A stretch of 63,921 nt of DNA from Hydrogenophaga sp. (GTDB lineage Bacteria > Pseudomonadota > Gammaproteobacteria > Burkholderiales > Burkholderiaceae_C): assembly GCF_018780075.1 (NCBI RefSeq), contig NZ_JADMKB010000014.1, forward strand, positions 1 to 63,921. Reading direction: 5' to 3'. Made by a program: the position numbers and the translations under genes. Below are positions 49,347-57,892 of the stretch, piece by piece. Every line of letters starts with the position of its first letter. Positions within the stretch are counted from its first letter, which is position 1. The notes beneath the pieces were generated by a model. It was given only the letters and a program-made list of their open reading frames with translations, was not told the origin of the DNA and searched no databases.

Positions 49347-50849
49347 TCAGAAGCGGGGCAAATCGGGGTGTTGCAGGCGCCCGCCGCGCACGAGCATCTT
49401 TCCGTACTCAGCGCAACGCTGCAGTGTGGGAATCACTTTCCCCGGGTTGAGTAGCTCTTTTGTATCAAAAGCCCGCTTCACGCCGAACATCTGGGCGTTC
49501 TCCTCCGGGGAGAACTGCACGCACATGCTGTTGAGTTTCTCCACGCCCACGCCGTGCTCGCCCGTGACGGTGCCGCCCATGGCGACGCTGGTCTCCAGGA
49601 TGTCGGCGCCAAACAGTTCGCAGCGGTGCAGCTGGTCGGCATCGTTGGCGTCGAACAGGATCAGCGGGTGCAGGTTGCCATCACCCGCATGGAACACGTT
49701 GGCGCAGCGCAGGCCGTACTTCTGCTCCATCTCGCCGATGGCGATCAGGATGTCGGCCAGGCGCTTGCGCGGGATGGTCGAGTCCATGCACATGTAGTCG
49801 GGGCTGATGCGCCCGCTGGCCGGAAAGGCGTTCTTGCGCCCGCTCCAGAAGCGCAGGCGCTCGGCCTCGTCCTGGCTCACGGCGATGGCGGTGGCGCCGC
49901 AGCGGCGCAGCACATCGCTCATGCGGCCGATTTCTTCTTCCACCTCTTCGGGCGTGCCGTCGCTCTCGCACAGCAGGATGGCGGCGGCGTTCAGGTCGTA
50001 GCCCGCGTGCACGAAATCTTCCACCGCGGCGGTCATGGGCTTGTCCATCATCTCCAGCCCGGCCGGGATGATGCCGGCCGCGATCACCGATGCCACCGCG
50101 TCACCCGCCTTCTGGATGTCGTCGAAGCTGGCCATGATGCAGCGCGCCAGCAGGGGCTTGGGCACCAGCTTCACCGTGACCTCGGTGGTGACGGCCAGCA
50201 TGCCTTCGCTGCCGATGATCAGCGAGAGCAGGTCCAGCCCCGGGGTGTCCAGCGCTTCGCCGCCGAAGGTGACGGCGGCGCCTTCGATGGTGAAGCCACG
50301 CACCTGCAGCACGTTGTGCACCGTCAGGCCGTATTTCAGACAGTGCACGCCGCCCGAGTTTTCGGCCACGTTGCCACCGATGGTGCAGGCGATCTGGCTG
50401 CTGGGGTCGGGCGCGTAGTACAGGCCGTGGGGTGCGGCCGCTTCGCTGATGGCGAGGTTGCGCACGCCGCCTTGCACGACCGCTGTGCGCGAGCGCGGGT
50501 CGATGGACAGGATGCGGTTGAACTTGGCCAGCGACAGCGTCACCCCCATGGCATGCGGCATGGCGCCGCCGGAGAGCCCGGTGCCGGCACCGCGCGCCAC
50601 CACCGGCACGCCCAGCGCGTGGCAGGCCTTGAGCGTGGCCGCCACCTGGGCTTCGGTCTCGGGCAGCGCCACCACCAGCGGGCGCTCGCGGTAGGCGGTC
50701 AGACCATCGCACTCGTAGGGCACGGTGTCTTCGGTTTGCCAGAGCAGGGCGTGGGCCGGCAGCACGGCCAGCAGCGCTCGCACCACCTCGGTCTGGCGGG
50801 CGGTGCGCTCGGCGCGGGTGACTTCGGCGGGGGCGAGAGGGGCGTTCAT
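49347..50849 (-). CDS. glcD: FAD-linked oxidase, glycolate oxidase subunit GlcD-type
   Basis: 500 aa. The FAD-binding PCMH domain (about 40-220) includes PLVVALPETEAQVAATLKAC, PVVARGAGTGLSGGAMP and the GGNVAENSGGVHCLKYGLT loop. The C-terminal domain ends NVFHAGDGNLHPLILFD and GTVTGEHGVGVEK with the conserved catalytic His residues. It oxidises a 2-hydroxy acid (glycolate, D-lactate). In E. coli GlcD needs GlcE and GlcF; neither is adjacent. It is followed 51 bases from the kinase gene start, in the same direction. D-lactate dehydrogenase is an alternative. Confidence 0.9.
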   Translation of the reverse strand: MNAPLAPAEVTRAERTARQTEVVRALLAVLPAHALLWQTEDTVPYECDGLTAYRERPLVVALPETEAQVAATLKACHALGVPVVARGAGTGLSGGAMPHAMGVTLSLAKFNRILSIDPRSRTAVVQGGVRNLAISEAAAPHGLYYAPDPSSQIACTIGGNVAENSGGVHCLKYGLTVHNVLQVRGFTIEGAAVTFGGEALDTPGLDLLSLIIGSEGMLAVTTEVTVKLVPKPLLARCIMASFDDIQKAGDAVASVIAAGIIPAGLEMMDKPMTAAVEDFVHAGYDLNAAAILLCESDGTPEEVEEEIGRMSDVLRRCGATAIAVSQDEAERLRFWSGRKNAFPASGRISPDYMCMDSTIPRKRLADILIAIGEMEQKYGLRCANVFHAGDGNLHPLILFDANDADQLHRCELFGADILETSVAMGGTVTGEHGVGVEKLNSMCVQFSPEENAQMFGVKRAFDTKELLNPGKVIPTLQRCAEYGKMLVRGGRLQHPDLPRF

Positions 50850-50941
50850 GGCGAACCAGTTTAGGCCAATCCGGCTCGGCCGTATTGAAGAAACTTGCAG
50901 CGCTCCGTGAGGCGTTTTGATGCCCGACCCGGCTCGGGGGG

Positions 50942-50970
50942 CTTGAAAACCACACCGGCCATCCCTACTT
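50942..50970 (+). promoter_or_regulatory. Candidate sigma-32 heat-shock promoter for hsp20
   Basis: CTTGAAA (50942-50948) followed after exactly 14 bases by CCCTACTT (50963-50970), close to the sigma-32 consensus CTTGAAA-N14-CCCCATNT. It lies about 64 bases before the hsp20 start. The -35 match is perfect; the -10 is partial. Confidence 0.45.
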
Positions 50971-51033
50971 TTTGTGCAAGGGGTTGCGCGGTCGCCACCC
51001 CGTCAACCGTCCCCTCATCCAGGAGTGAATGCC

Positions 51034-51462
51034 ATGAACCATCTGATCGCCCGTTCCGGTCTGTTCGACGATTTCTTCAAGGACGTTGCGCCCGGGTTTT
51101 ATGTCCGCCCGCTGCACGGTGACTCGCTGCCATCGCCCTCGCAGATCAAGATCGACGTGAAGGAAACGCCGACGGCCTACACCGTGGTCGCCGAGGTGCC
51201 GGGGGTGGCCAAAGAGGACATCCACGTCACCGTCGAAGGCGGTGTGGTGACCCTGCGCGCCGAGATCAAGCAGGAAGACAGCCAGAACCAGGACGAGAAG
51301 GTGCTGCGCACCGAGCGCTACTACGGTGCCGTGGCGCGCAGTTTCCAGCTGGCGGCCGACATCGACAACGAGCGCGCCAAGGCGAAGTACGACAACGGGG
51401 TGTTGACGCTGACGCTGCCGAAAAAAATGGCGGTGGCCGGCCAGCGGCTGACCATTGAGTAA
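51034..51462 (+). CDS. Small heat-shock protein Hsp20
   Basis: 142 aa. Start at 51034 with AGGAGTG (51021-51027) as a strong ribosome site. The alpha-crystallin domain (about 37-130) shows VVAEVPGVAKEDIHVTVEGG, RTERYYGAVARSFQLAADID and the C-terminal NGVLTLTLPK, the family's end motif. It forms oligomers that hold unfolding proteins. The upstream gap carries a sigma-32-like promoter. A 3'-end repeat begins immediately after the stop. Confidence 0.93.
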   Translation: MNHLIARSGLFDDFFKDVAPGFYVRPLHGDSLPSPSQIKIDVKETPTAYTVVAEVPGVAKEDIHVTVEGGVVTLRAEIKQEDSQNQDEKVLRTERYYGAVARSFQLAADIDNERAKAKYDNGVLTLTLPKKMAVAGQRLTIE

Positions 51463-51536
51463 CCCCCCGCGCCGCCTGCGGCGTCACCCCCCAAGGGGCG
51501 ATGCGAGTGGCCCGGCGAAGCCGGTTCCACCGCATC
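51463..51536 (+). repeat. 3'-end GC-rich hairpin element, copy 6
   Basis: It starts at the base after the hsp20 stop: CCCCCCGCGCCGCCTGCGGC, GTCACCCCCCAAGGGG, CGATGCGAGTGGCCCGG, CGAAGCCGGTTCCACCGCAT. Oriented with hsp20. The convergent LysR gene ends at 51600, 64 bases further. Confidence 0.85.
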
Positions 51537-51599
51537 TTTGGCGAAGGCACTTCACGCCGAGGGCCGAAGGGGGTGGAGGTTCTTGCACCCCCGCGCTGT

Positions 51600-52469
51600 T
51601 CAGCTCAGGCTTTTCTTGAGCCACTCGGCGAACGCCGCGCACTCCCAGCGATCCATCGTGCCCGTCCGCCAGCACAGGTAGTGGGCGTGCGGGCTGGGCA
51701 CGTGGCGCTCGTACAGCGGCACCAGCGTGCCGTGCTCCAGCCAGGGCGCGGCGAGTTTGAGCCTCACCAGCGCCACACCCATGCCGGCGGCGGCGCCGTC
51801 GCACATGAGGCCGATGTCGTTGAACTGCGAGCCGTCCACCGGCTCGGGCCAGTCCAGGTCGTGCGCAGCGAACCAGGTGCGCCAGGGCTCTAGCGGGCTG
51901 CGCAGCAGGGGCACGCCTTCCAGGTCTTCCGGTGTGTCGAACGGGCCGTGTTCGCGCGCGAACGCGGGTGAGGCCAGCGGTGTGACGTCGTCTTTCATCA
52001 GGCAGACGTGTTCCACGTCGGCGTAGCGGCCGGTGCCAAAGCGGACCATCAGGTCGGCGTCTTCGGCCACGACGTCGAGCAGCGGGATGCTGACCTGCAG
52101 CGTGAGGTCGATCTCCGGGTAGGCCTCGCTGAACTGCTTCAGGCGCGGCAGCAGGATGGAGCGCGCGAACGTGGGCGTGACCGCCAGCCGCAGCTTGCGC
52201 CGCCCGGGCGTGACCGCGTTGCTGGGAAATTTCTGCAGGATCGCCAGGCCCTCGCGCACGTGTGCCAGGTACTCGCTGCCTTCGGTGGTGAGCGAAAAAT
52301 CGGCCCGCCCGAACAGCTTGGTCCCGAGGATCTGCTCCAGCTGCTTGATGCGGTGGCTGACCGCGCTGGGCGTGACGCACAGCTCCTCGCTGGTCTGCGT
52401 GACGCTGCGGAGTCTGGCGAGCGCCTCGAAGGTCAGCAGGCACTGAATCGGCGGGATCCTGATCGTCAT
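51600..52469 (-). CDS. LysR-family regulator (GcvA-like)
   Basis: 289 aa. The N-terminal HTH (about 8-65, LLTFEALARLRSVTQTSEEL followed by VTPSAVSHRIKQLEQ) and a periplasmic-binding-protein-like effector domain (about 95-285). The opening IPPIQCLLTFEALARL and the LFGRADFSLTTEGSEYL block match GcvA-type members, which control glycine cleavage or beta-lactamases. It lies 30 bases downstream of purU in the same direction; a link to one-carbon metabolism (PurU, GcvA) is plausible inference. Confidence 0.9.
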   Translation of the reverse strand: MTIRIPPIQCLLTFEALARLRSVTQTSEELCVTPSAVSHRIKQLEQILGTKLFGRADFSLTTEGSEYLAHVREGLAILQKFPSNAVTPGRRKLRLAVTPTFARSILLPRLKQFSEAYPEIDLTLQVSIPLLDVVAEDADLMVRFGTGRYADVEHVCLMKDDVTPLASPAFAREHGPFDTPEDLEGVPLLRSPLEPWRTWFAAHDLDWPEPVDGSQFNDIGLMCDGAAAGMGVALVRLKLAAPWLEHGTLVPLYERHVPSPHAHYLCWRTGTMDRWECAAFAEWLKKSLS

Positions 52470-52499
52470 GCTGGAGCCTCCGTGCCTTTGTGCGTCTTG

Positions 52500-53348
52500 T
52501 TATTTGAAGACGACGGTCTTGTGGCCGTTCAGCAGCACACGGTGTTCGCTGTGCCACTTCACCGCCCGCGCCAGCACCTGGCTTTCGGTGTCCCGGCCCC
52601 GCGCGGTGAGGTCTTCCACGTCGTCGGTGTGGTCCACGCGGGCCACGTCCTGCTCGATGATCGGGCCTTCGTCCAGGTCGGCCGTCACGTAGTGGGCGGT
52701 CGCGCCGATCAGCTTCACGCCGCGGTCGTGCGCCTGGTAGTAGGGCTTGGCGCCTTTGAAGCTGGGCAGGAAGCTGTGGTGGATGTTGATCGCCTTGCCC
52801 GAGAGTTCGCGGCACAGGTCGTTGCTCAGGATCTGCATGTAGCGCGCCAGCACCACGAGTTCGGCGCCTTCGCTGCGGATCACCTCCAGCTGCCTGGCCT
52901 CGGCCTGGGCCTTGGTCGTGCCGGTCACCGGGATGTGGTGGAAGGGCACGTTGTAGCCGGCGGCGAGCTGGTAGAACTCGCGGTGGTTGCTCACGATGGC
53001 GCGGATGTCCAGCCGCAGCAGGCCGCTCTTCCAGCGGAACATCAGGTCGTTCAGGCAGTGGCCTTCCTTGCTGACGAAGATCACGGTCTTCATCGGCTCG
53101 GCCAGCGGGTGCAGGCTCCACTGCATCGCGAAGGGCTCGGCGAACAGCTTCAGGTGCAAGCGCAGGTCGTCCTGCGTGAGCTGGCCGCAGGTGAACTGGA
53201 CCCGCATGAAAAACAGGCCGGTGCCGTGGTCGTTGTACTGGGCGGCTTCTTCGATGTTGCCGCCGCGCTCCAGCAGAAAGCCCGAAACGGCGTGCACGAT
53301 GCCAGGGCGGTCCTGGCAGGAAAGGGTGAGGACGTAGGTGTGGTTCAT
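52500..53348 (-). CDS. purU: Formyltetrahydrofolate deformylase PurU
   Basis: 282 aa. It hydrolyses 10-formyl-THF to formate and THF. An N-terminal ACT domain (about 5-85, YVLTLSCQDRPGIVHAVSGF) is followed by the formyl-transferase fold with the catalytic Asn-His-Asp set: INIHHSFLPSFKGAKPY and GATAHYVTADLDEGPIIEQD. VISNHREFYQLAAGYNVPFH marks the beginning of the hydrolase domain. It is divergent from the aminotransferase gene with a gap of 122 bases. The downstream GcvA-like gene may respond to the same pathway. Confidence 0.95.
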   Translation of the reverse strand: MNHTYVLTLSCQDRPGIVHAVSGFLLERGGNIEEAAQYNDHGTGLFFMRVQFTCGQLTQDDLRLHLKLFAEPFAMQWSLHPLAEPMKTVIFVSKEGHCLNDLMFRWKSGLLRLDIRAIVSNHREFYQLAAGYNVPFHHIPVTGTTKAQAEARQLEVIRSEGAELVVLARYMQILSNDLCRELSGKAINIHHSFLPSFKGAKPYYQAHDRGVKLIGATAHYVTADLDEGPIIEQDVARVDHTDDVEDLTARGRDTESQVLARAVKWHSEHRVLLNGHKTVVFK

Positions 53349-53470
53349 GGCGGAGCCGATTGTCGCAGGCCCGTCGCCGGTGGGCCTGCCCGGCGTTCGG
53401 GCAGTGGCGCCACCGACCCTGGTGCGGGGTGCCAGAATCTGGCGATCCCCATTCGCCGGAGACGCCCCCC

Positions 53471-54811
53471 ATGGCCTTCAATCCATTCCGCATGGACAAC
53501 CAGTGGTTGCCCTTCACCCCCAACCGCAGCTTCCAGCAGGACCCGCGCATCTTCGTCGCCGCCGACGGCATGCACTTCACCACGCACGACGGCAAGCAGG
53601 TCATCGACGGCATCTCCAGCCTCTGGTGCGTGGGCGCGGGCCACAACAGGAAATCCATCAACGAAGCCATCAAGCAGCAGCTCGACACGCTGGACTACGC
53701 CACCGCGTTCAGCGTGAGCAACGACAAGGCCTTCCGCGCGGCCGAGATGATCGCGGCCATGGCGCCCGGCGACCTGAACAAGGTGCTGTTCTGCAACTCC
53801 GGCTCGGAAGCGGCCGACACCTCGCTCAAGGTCGCGCTGGCCTACCACCGCGCGCGCGGCGAGGGCCACCGCAACCTGTTCATCGGCCGCGAGCGTGGTT
53901 ACCACGGCGTCAACTTCGGTGGCATGAGCGTGGGTGGCATCCCGGCCAACCGCAAGGTCTACGGCCCGGCCCTGCTGCCGCGCGTGGACCACCTGCGCTT
54001 CATCCACGACCCGGTGAACCACGCCTACATCCACAACCAGGAACCGGTCTGGAACGAAGACATCCTGCTGGAGCTGGAAAACCGCATCCTGCCGCTGCAC
54101 GACGCCAGCAATGTGGCGGCGGTGATCGTCGAGCCCGTGGCCGGCAGCGCGGGCTGGTACATCCCACCGCAGGGCTACCTGAAGCGGCTGCGCGAGATTT
54201 GCGACAAGCACGGCATCCTGCTGATCTTCGACGAGGTCATCACCGGCTTCGGCCGCCTCGGTACCGCCTTCGCGTCGGACTACTACGGCGTGCAGCCCGA
54301 CATGTTGAACTTCGCCAAGGCCGTGACCAACGGCGTGTTCCCGCTCGGTGGCGTGATCTGCACCGACCGCATCTATGACGCCATGATGGGCGCGCACGGC
54401 AGTGCGCCGGAGCACGCCATCGAGTTCTTCCACGGCTACACCTACTCGGGCCACCCGGTGGCCTGCGCGGCGGCCATCGCCACGCTGGATCTGTTCCGCG
54501 AAGAACAGCTGTTTGAGCGCGCGGGCCAGATGGCGCCGGTGCTGGGCGACGCGATGCACAGCGCCTTGAAGGGCCTGCCGAATGTGATCGGCATCCGCAG
54601 CCTGGGGCTGGCGGCGGCGGTGGAGCTGTCGTCGATGCCCGGCCTGCCGGGCAAGCGCGCGTTCGACATCTTCATGGACTGCTACAAGCACGGCGTGCTG
54701 GTGCGCAACGCGGGCGAAAACCTGGTGTTTGCGCCGCCGTTCATCGTGGAGCGCGAGCAGATTGATACCATGGTCAACGTGCTGGCCGACGCCATCCGGC
54801 GCCACGCCTGA
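53471..54811 (+). CDS. Class III aminotransferase (beta-alanine/omega-amino acid--pyruvate type)
   Basis: 446 aa. Class III PLP enzyme: the PLP-phosphate loop FCNSGSEAADTSLKVAL, substrate region GRERGYHGVNFGGMSVGG, the Asp pair LIFDEVITGFGRLG and Lys283 in NFAKAVTNG as the Schiff-base residue. The opening NQWLPFTPNRSFQQDPRIFV matches omega-amino acid--pyruvate aminotransferases (beta-alanine, putrescine-type donors). The start at 53471 begins the protein with MAFNPFRMDNQ. The SPFH gene begins 33 bases later, but a functional link is not obvious. Confidence 0.93.
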   Translation: MAFNPFRMDNQWLPFTPNRSFQQDPRIFVAADGMHFTTHDGKQVIDGISSLWCVGAGHNRKSINEAIKQQLDTLDYATAFSVSNDKAFRAAEMIAAMAPGDLNKVLFCNSGSEAADTSLKVALAYHRARGEGHRNLFIGRERGYHGVNFGGMSVGGIPANRKVYGPALLPRVDHLRFIHDPVNHAYIHNQEPVWNEDILLELENRILPLHDASNVAAVIVEPVAGSAGWYIPPQGYLKRLREICDKHGILLIFDEVITGFGRLGTAFASDYYGVQPDMLNFAKAVTNGVFPLGGVICTDRIYDAMMGAHGSAPEHAIEFFHGYTYSGHPVACAAAIATLDLFREEQLFERAGQMAPVLGDAMHSALKGLPNVIGIRSLGLAAAVELSSMPGLPGKRAFDIFMDCYKHGVLVRNAGENLVFAPPFIVEREQIDTMVNVLADAIRRHA

Positions 54812-54843
54812 AGCCGTTTCATCACCACCCACCGGAGCACCTC

Positions 54844-55923
54844 ATGGCCATCATGGATTTCCTGAACCGCCAGTTCATCGACGTCATCGAGTGGGTGGAC
54901 GATTCGCGCGACACCTTGTCGTACCGCTTTCCCGACGACGACAAGCAGATCAAGAACGAGGCCCAGCTGATCGTGCGCGAGAGCCAGATCGCGCAGTTCG
55001 TCTATGTGGGCCAGTTCGCCGACACGCTGGGCCCTGGCAAACACACGCTCAAGACCGAGAACATCCCGATCCTGGGCGATCTGCTGGGCTGGAAATACAA
55101 GTTCCAGACGCCGTTCAAGGCCGATGTCTATTACGTCATCACCCGTGTCTTCACCGGCAACAAGTGGGGCACCTCCAACCCGGTGATGCTGCGCGACGCC
55201 GACTTCGGCGTGGTGCGCGTGCGCGCCTTCGGCACCTACGATTTCAAGATCGTGGACACGGTCAAGTTCCTGAAAGAGGTGGCGGGCACCGACCACCATT
55301 TCCGGCTCGACGAGTTCAACGACGTGATGCGCTCGCGCATCGTCAGCGTGTTCAGCGAAACCCTGGCCCAAGCCAAGGTGCCCGCGCTCGACGTGGCCAC
55401 GCGCTACAGCGAGCTGGGCGACGCCCTGCTGGCGCCGCTCAACGAGGCCATGCGCGAGAAATACGGCCTGGAGATGACGTCCTTCGTGGTTGAGAACGTG
55501 TCGGTGCCGCCCGAGCTGGAGCAGGCCATCGACAAGCGCGGCGCCATGACGGCCATCGGCAACCTCAACGATTACGTCAAATACAACATGGGCAACGCGC
55601 TGGCCGAGGGCAAGGCCGGCACCGCGGGCATCGGCGCCGAGCTGGCCGCCGGTCTGGCCATGGGGCAGTCGATGATGCAGGGCGGCATGGGCGGCGCACC
55701 GGCGGCTTCGCAGCCCGGCATGGTGCCCCAGGCGCCGGTGGCCGCCACCGCACCCGCTGCGCCGACCATCGTGCTGATGACGCCCGAGCAGGTCGCCGAA
55801 GCGCTGGGCGTGAGCCCGGCCGACGTGTTGCAGGAGCTGGAGGCCGGCAACCTCAAGGGCCGCAAGATCGGCAGCCAGTGGCGTGTGCCGCAGGCGTCTT
55901 TGGACGAGTTCTTGAAGGGCTGA
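54844..55923 (+). CDS. SPFH-domain protein with C-terminal excisionase-like HTH (YdjI-like)
   Basis: 359 aa. The N-terminal 240 residues form an SPFH/band-7 domain of the YdjI ("virion core") type, opening MDFLNRQFIDVIEWVDDSRD, with VYVGQFADTLGPGKHTL and KYGLEMTSFVVENVSVPPEL. A Gly/Ala/Met/Pro-rich linker (about 255-310) follows, then an HTH_17/MerR-like domain (312-358, MTPEQVAEALGVSP, GRKIGSQWRVPQ). In B. subtilis YdjI acts with YdjG and YdjH to recruit PspA to the membrane under stress. The HTH, normally DNA-binding, may serve protein binding here. The next gene, 13 bases later, is a YdjG-like partner. Confidence 0.85.
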   Translation: MAIMDFLNRQFIDVIEWVDDSRDTLSYRFPDDDKQIKNEAQLIVRESQIAQFVYVGQFADTLGPGKHTLKTENIPILGDLLGWKYKFQTPFKADVYYVITRVFTGNKWGTSNPVMLRDADFGVVRVRAFGTYDFKIVDTVKFLKEVAGTDHHFRLDEFNDVMRSRIVSVFSETLAQAKVPALDVATRYSELGDALLAPLNEAMREKYGLEMTSFVVENVSVPPELEQAIDKRGAMTAIGNLNDYVKYNMGNALAEGKAGTAGIGAELAAGLAMGQSMMQGGMGGAPAASQPGMVPQAPVAATAPAAPTIVLMTPEQVAEALGVSPADVLQELEAGNLKGRKIGSQWRVPQASLDEFLKG

Positions 55924-55936
55924 GGCGCGCCGACCC

Positions 55937-57004
55937 ATGCAACTGAGCGAAGTCTCCGCCCAGCAAAAGCTGGCGTGCCCGGCCTGCGGGGGCGAGGCGC
56001 AGTGGCACCCGACGAAGAAGGCGCTGATCTGCGCCTATTGCGGCACGGAGTCGCCCTACGAGGTGAAAGACAGCGGCGAGATCGTCGAGCACGATCTGGT
56101 GGCCGCGCTGCAGGCCATTCCCCAGAGCGCGCGTGGCTGGCAGGACCAGAAGCGCGCGGTGAAGTGCCAGCACTGCCAGGCCATCAGCGTGTTCTCGGGT
56201 GCGCACCAGGCCAAGGCCTGCGATTTCTGCGGCTCGTCGTCGCTGGTGCCGTTTGAAGAAACCGGCGACATCATCCGGCCCGAGAGCCTGTTGCCGTTCG
56301 CGGTGGACGCACCGGGCGCGCGCGAGAAGGTGCGCCAGTGGTACGGCTCGCGCTTCTGGGCGCCCAACAACCTCAACCGCAAGGCGCTGACCGACACGCT
56401 GAAGGGCGTGTACCTGCCCTACTGGACCTTCGACGCCGAGGTGGGTGCCGACTACACGGCCGAGGGAGGCGAGCGCTACAAGAACCACAAGGGCGAGACC
56501 CAGATCCGCTGGTTCCCGGTGTCGGGGCATGTGCAGAATTTCTTCGACGACACGCTGGTGTGTGGCTCCAAAGGCGTGCACCCGCACCTGGTGCAGGCGG
56601 TGGAGCCCTTTCCGACCACCTCCGAGGCGCTCAAGCCCTACGACCCGGGCTACCTGAGCGGCTGGACGGTGGAGCGTTACCAGCTCGACCTGGTGGCCGC
56701 GGCCGAGCGCGGGCGCGCGCGCATGCTCGATGCCATCCGCCAGCTGTGCGCGCGCGACATCCGCGCCGACACCCACCGCAACCTGCGGGTGGACCCGACG
56801 TTTCAGCGCCAGACCTTCAAGCATGTGCTGCTGCCCGTCTGGCTGGTGAGCTACCGGTACGGCACCAGGGACTACCAGGTGGTGGTCAACGGCGCCACCG
56901 GCCAGGTGGCGGGCGAATACCCCAAGAGCTGGGTGAAGATCACGCTGGCCATCATCGCCGCGCTGATCGTGCTGTTCATCGTGATGTCGCTCGAAGGCCG
57001 GTGA
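55937..57004 (+). CDS. Double zinc-ribbon membrane protein (YdjG-like partner of SPFH protein)
   Basis: 355 aa. Two zinc ribbons: Cys14-x2-Cys17 with Cys32-x2-Cys35 (ACPACGG, CAYCGT) and Cys77-x2-Cys80 with Cys95-x2-Cys98 (VKCQHCQ, ACDFCGS). A beta-rich middle follows (LKGVYLPYWTFDAEVGADYT, and TFKHVLLPVWLVSYRYGTRD), then one C-terminal helix (about 333-351) ending SLEGR. The layout is that of YdjG-type proteins encoded beside YdjI SPFH proteins. It would anchor the complex in the inner membrane with the ribbons in the cytoplasm. No PspA gene is in the window. Confidence 0.82.
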   Translation: MQLSEVSAQQKLACPACGGEAQWHPTKKALICAYCGTESPYEVKDSGEIVEHDLVAALQAIPQSARGWQDQKRAVKCQHCQAISVFSGAHQAKACDFCGSSSLVPFEETGDIIRPESLLPFAVDAPGAREKVRQWYGSRFWAPNNLNRKALTDTLKGVYLPYWTFDAEVGADYTAEGGERYKNHKGETQIRWFPVSGHVQNFFDDTLVCGSKGVHPHLVQAVEPFPTTSEALKPYDPGYLSGWTVERYQLDLVAAAERGRARMLDAIRQLCARDIRADTHRNLRVDPTFQRQTFKHVLLPVWLVSYRYGTRDYQVVVNGATGQVAGEYPKSWVKITLAIIAALIVLFIVMSLEGR

Positions 57005-57032
57005 ACGGCGCTGTCGGTGACGGCGGGGCGCT

Positions 57033-57851
57033 TCAGCGCGCCGTCCGCTTTTTCAGCTCGGCGCAATGGTCCTGGGCCGGGCGGGGCGGCGTGACCCAGA
57101 GGCGGTCGGTCGTGACCCCGGCGTCTGGTTCGCCGCGCGTGGCCGCCTCGCGGGCCAGCGACAGCACCACGCGGTGCGGTTGGCCCGGGTCGAGGTGGCG
57201 CGGCACCCCCAGATCGCGCTGCACGTGGGCGTTGCCAGCGATCAGCAGCACGGTCTGGCCGGGCCGCAGTGCGGTGGTGGCGGTCTGCGCCATGGCCCGG
57301 TCGCGCGCAAGCTGGATGCGGGTCATGGGCGCGATCTGCGCCTCGGGCAGCACACCGCAGTGGCCGTCGCGGATGGCCTCGCGCTGGCGTTGCAGCGTGT
57401 CGGGCGGCACGGTCGCGTCGAGCGCGGCATCGGCCATGGCCGGTCGCATCTGCGCGCGCGGCAGGTTGCCGCCGAGCACCGGCACGCCCGCGCGGACGGC
57501 CGCCATCACCACCGGGCCGTACACGCCCCAGGCCCAGGCGCCGCTGTTGGTGGCCTCGCGCCAGTCCAGTGCGGCGCGCACCCGGTCTTCGCTGGCCCCG
57601 GGCGGCAAGCCCGTGGTCTGTCGCCCTTGCTCCACCATCTCCAGCACCAGCGCCGCAAGCCGGCCCTGTTGCGCCAGTTGCCGCACGGTCGCGCGCTGCA
57701 GGGCCTGGTGTTCGGGTGCGTCGTGCTGCTCGCCCAGCAGCAACAAGGGCGTGGGCAGCAGGCCCTGCAGGTCGGGCGCTGGTGGCGGCGCCGTGGCGCA
57801 TCCCGCCAGCAGCGCGACCGCACCCACCATGACAGCGCATCGACAGTTCAT
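57033..57851 (-). CDS. ChaN-like haem-binding lipoprotein
   Basis: 272 aa. A lipoprotein signal ends in the lipobox LLAGC (about 14-18). The domain opens with LLLLGEQHDAPEHQALQRAT, the ChaN/TIKI-superfamily His/Glu motif, includes LVLEMVEQGRQ and ends with VLLIAGNAHVQRDLGVPRHL, where GNxHxxxxxG is typical. Campylobacter ChaN binds two haems and aids iron uptake; TIKI relatives are proteases, so the activity is open. It is convergent with the zinc-ribbon gene, and divergent from the AbrB-type permease (gap of 41 bases). Confidence 0.85.
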   Translation of the reverse strand: MNCRCAVMVGAVALLAGCATAPPPAPDLQGLLPTPLLLLGEQHDAPEHQALQRATVRQLAQQGRLAALVLEMVEQGRQTTGLPPGASEDRVRAALDWREATNSGAWAWGVYGPVVMAAVRAGVPVLGGNLPRAQMRPAMADAALDATVPPDTLQRQREAIRDGHCGVLPEAQIAPMTRIQLARDRAMAQTATTALRPGQTVLLIAGNAHVQRDLGVPRHLDPGQPHRVVLSLAREAATRGEPDAGVTTDRLWVTPPRPAQDHCAELKKRTAR

Positions 57852-57892
57852 GCCCGGATACTAAGCGGCTCGCTTTTCCGCCGCACCCGCCT

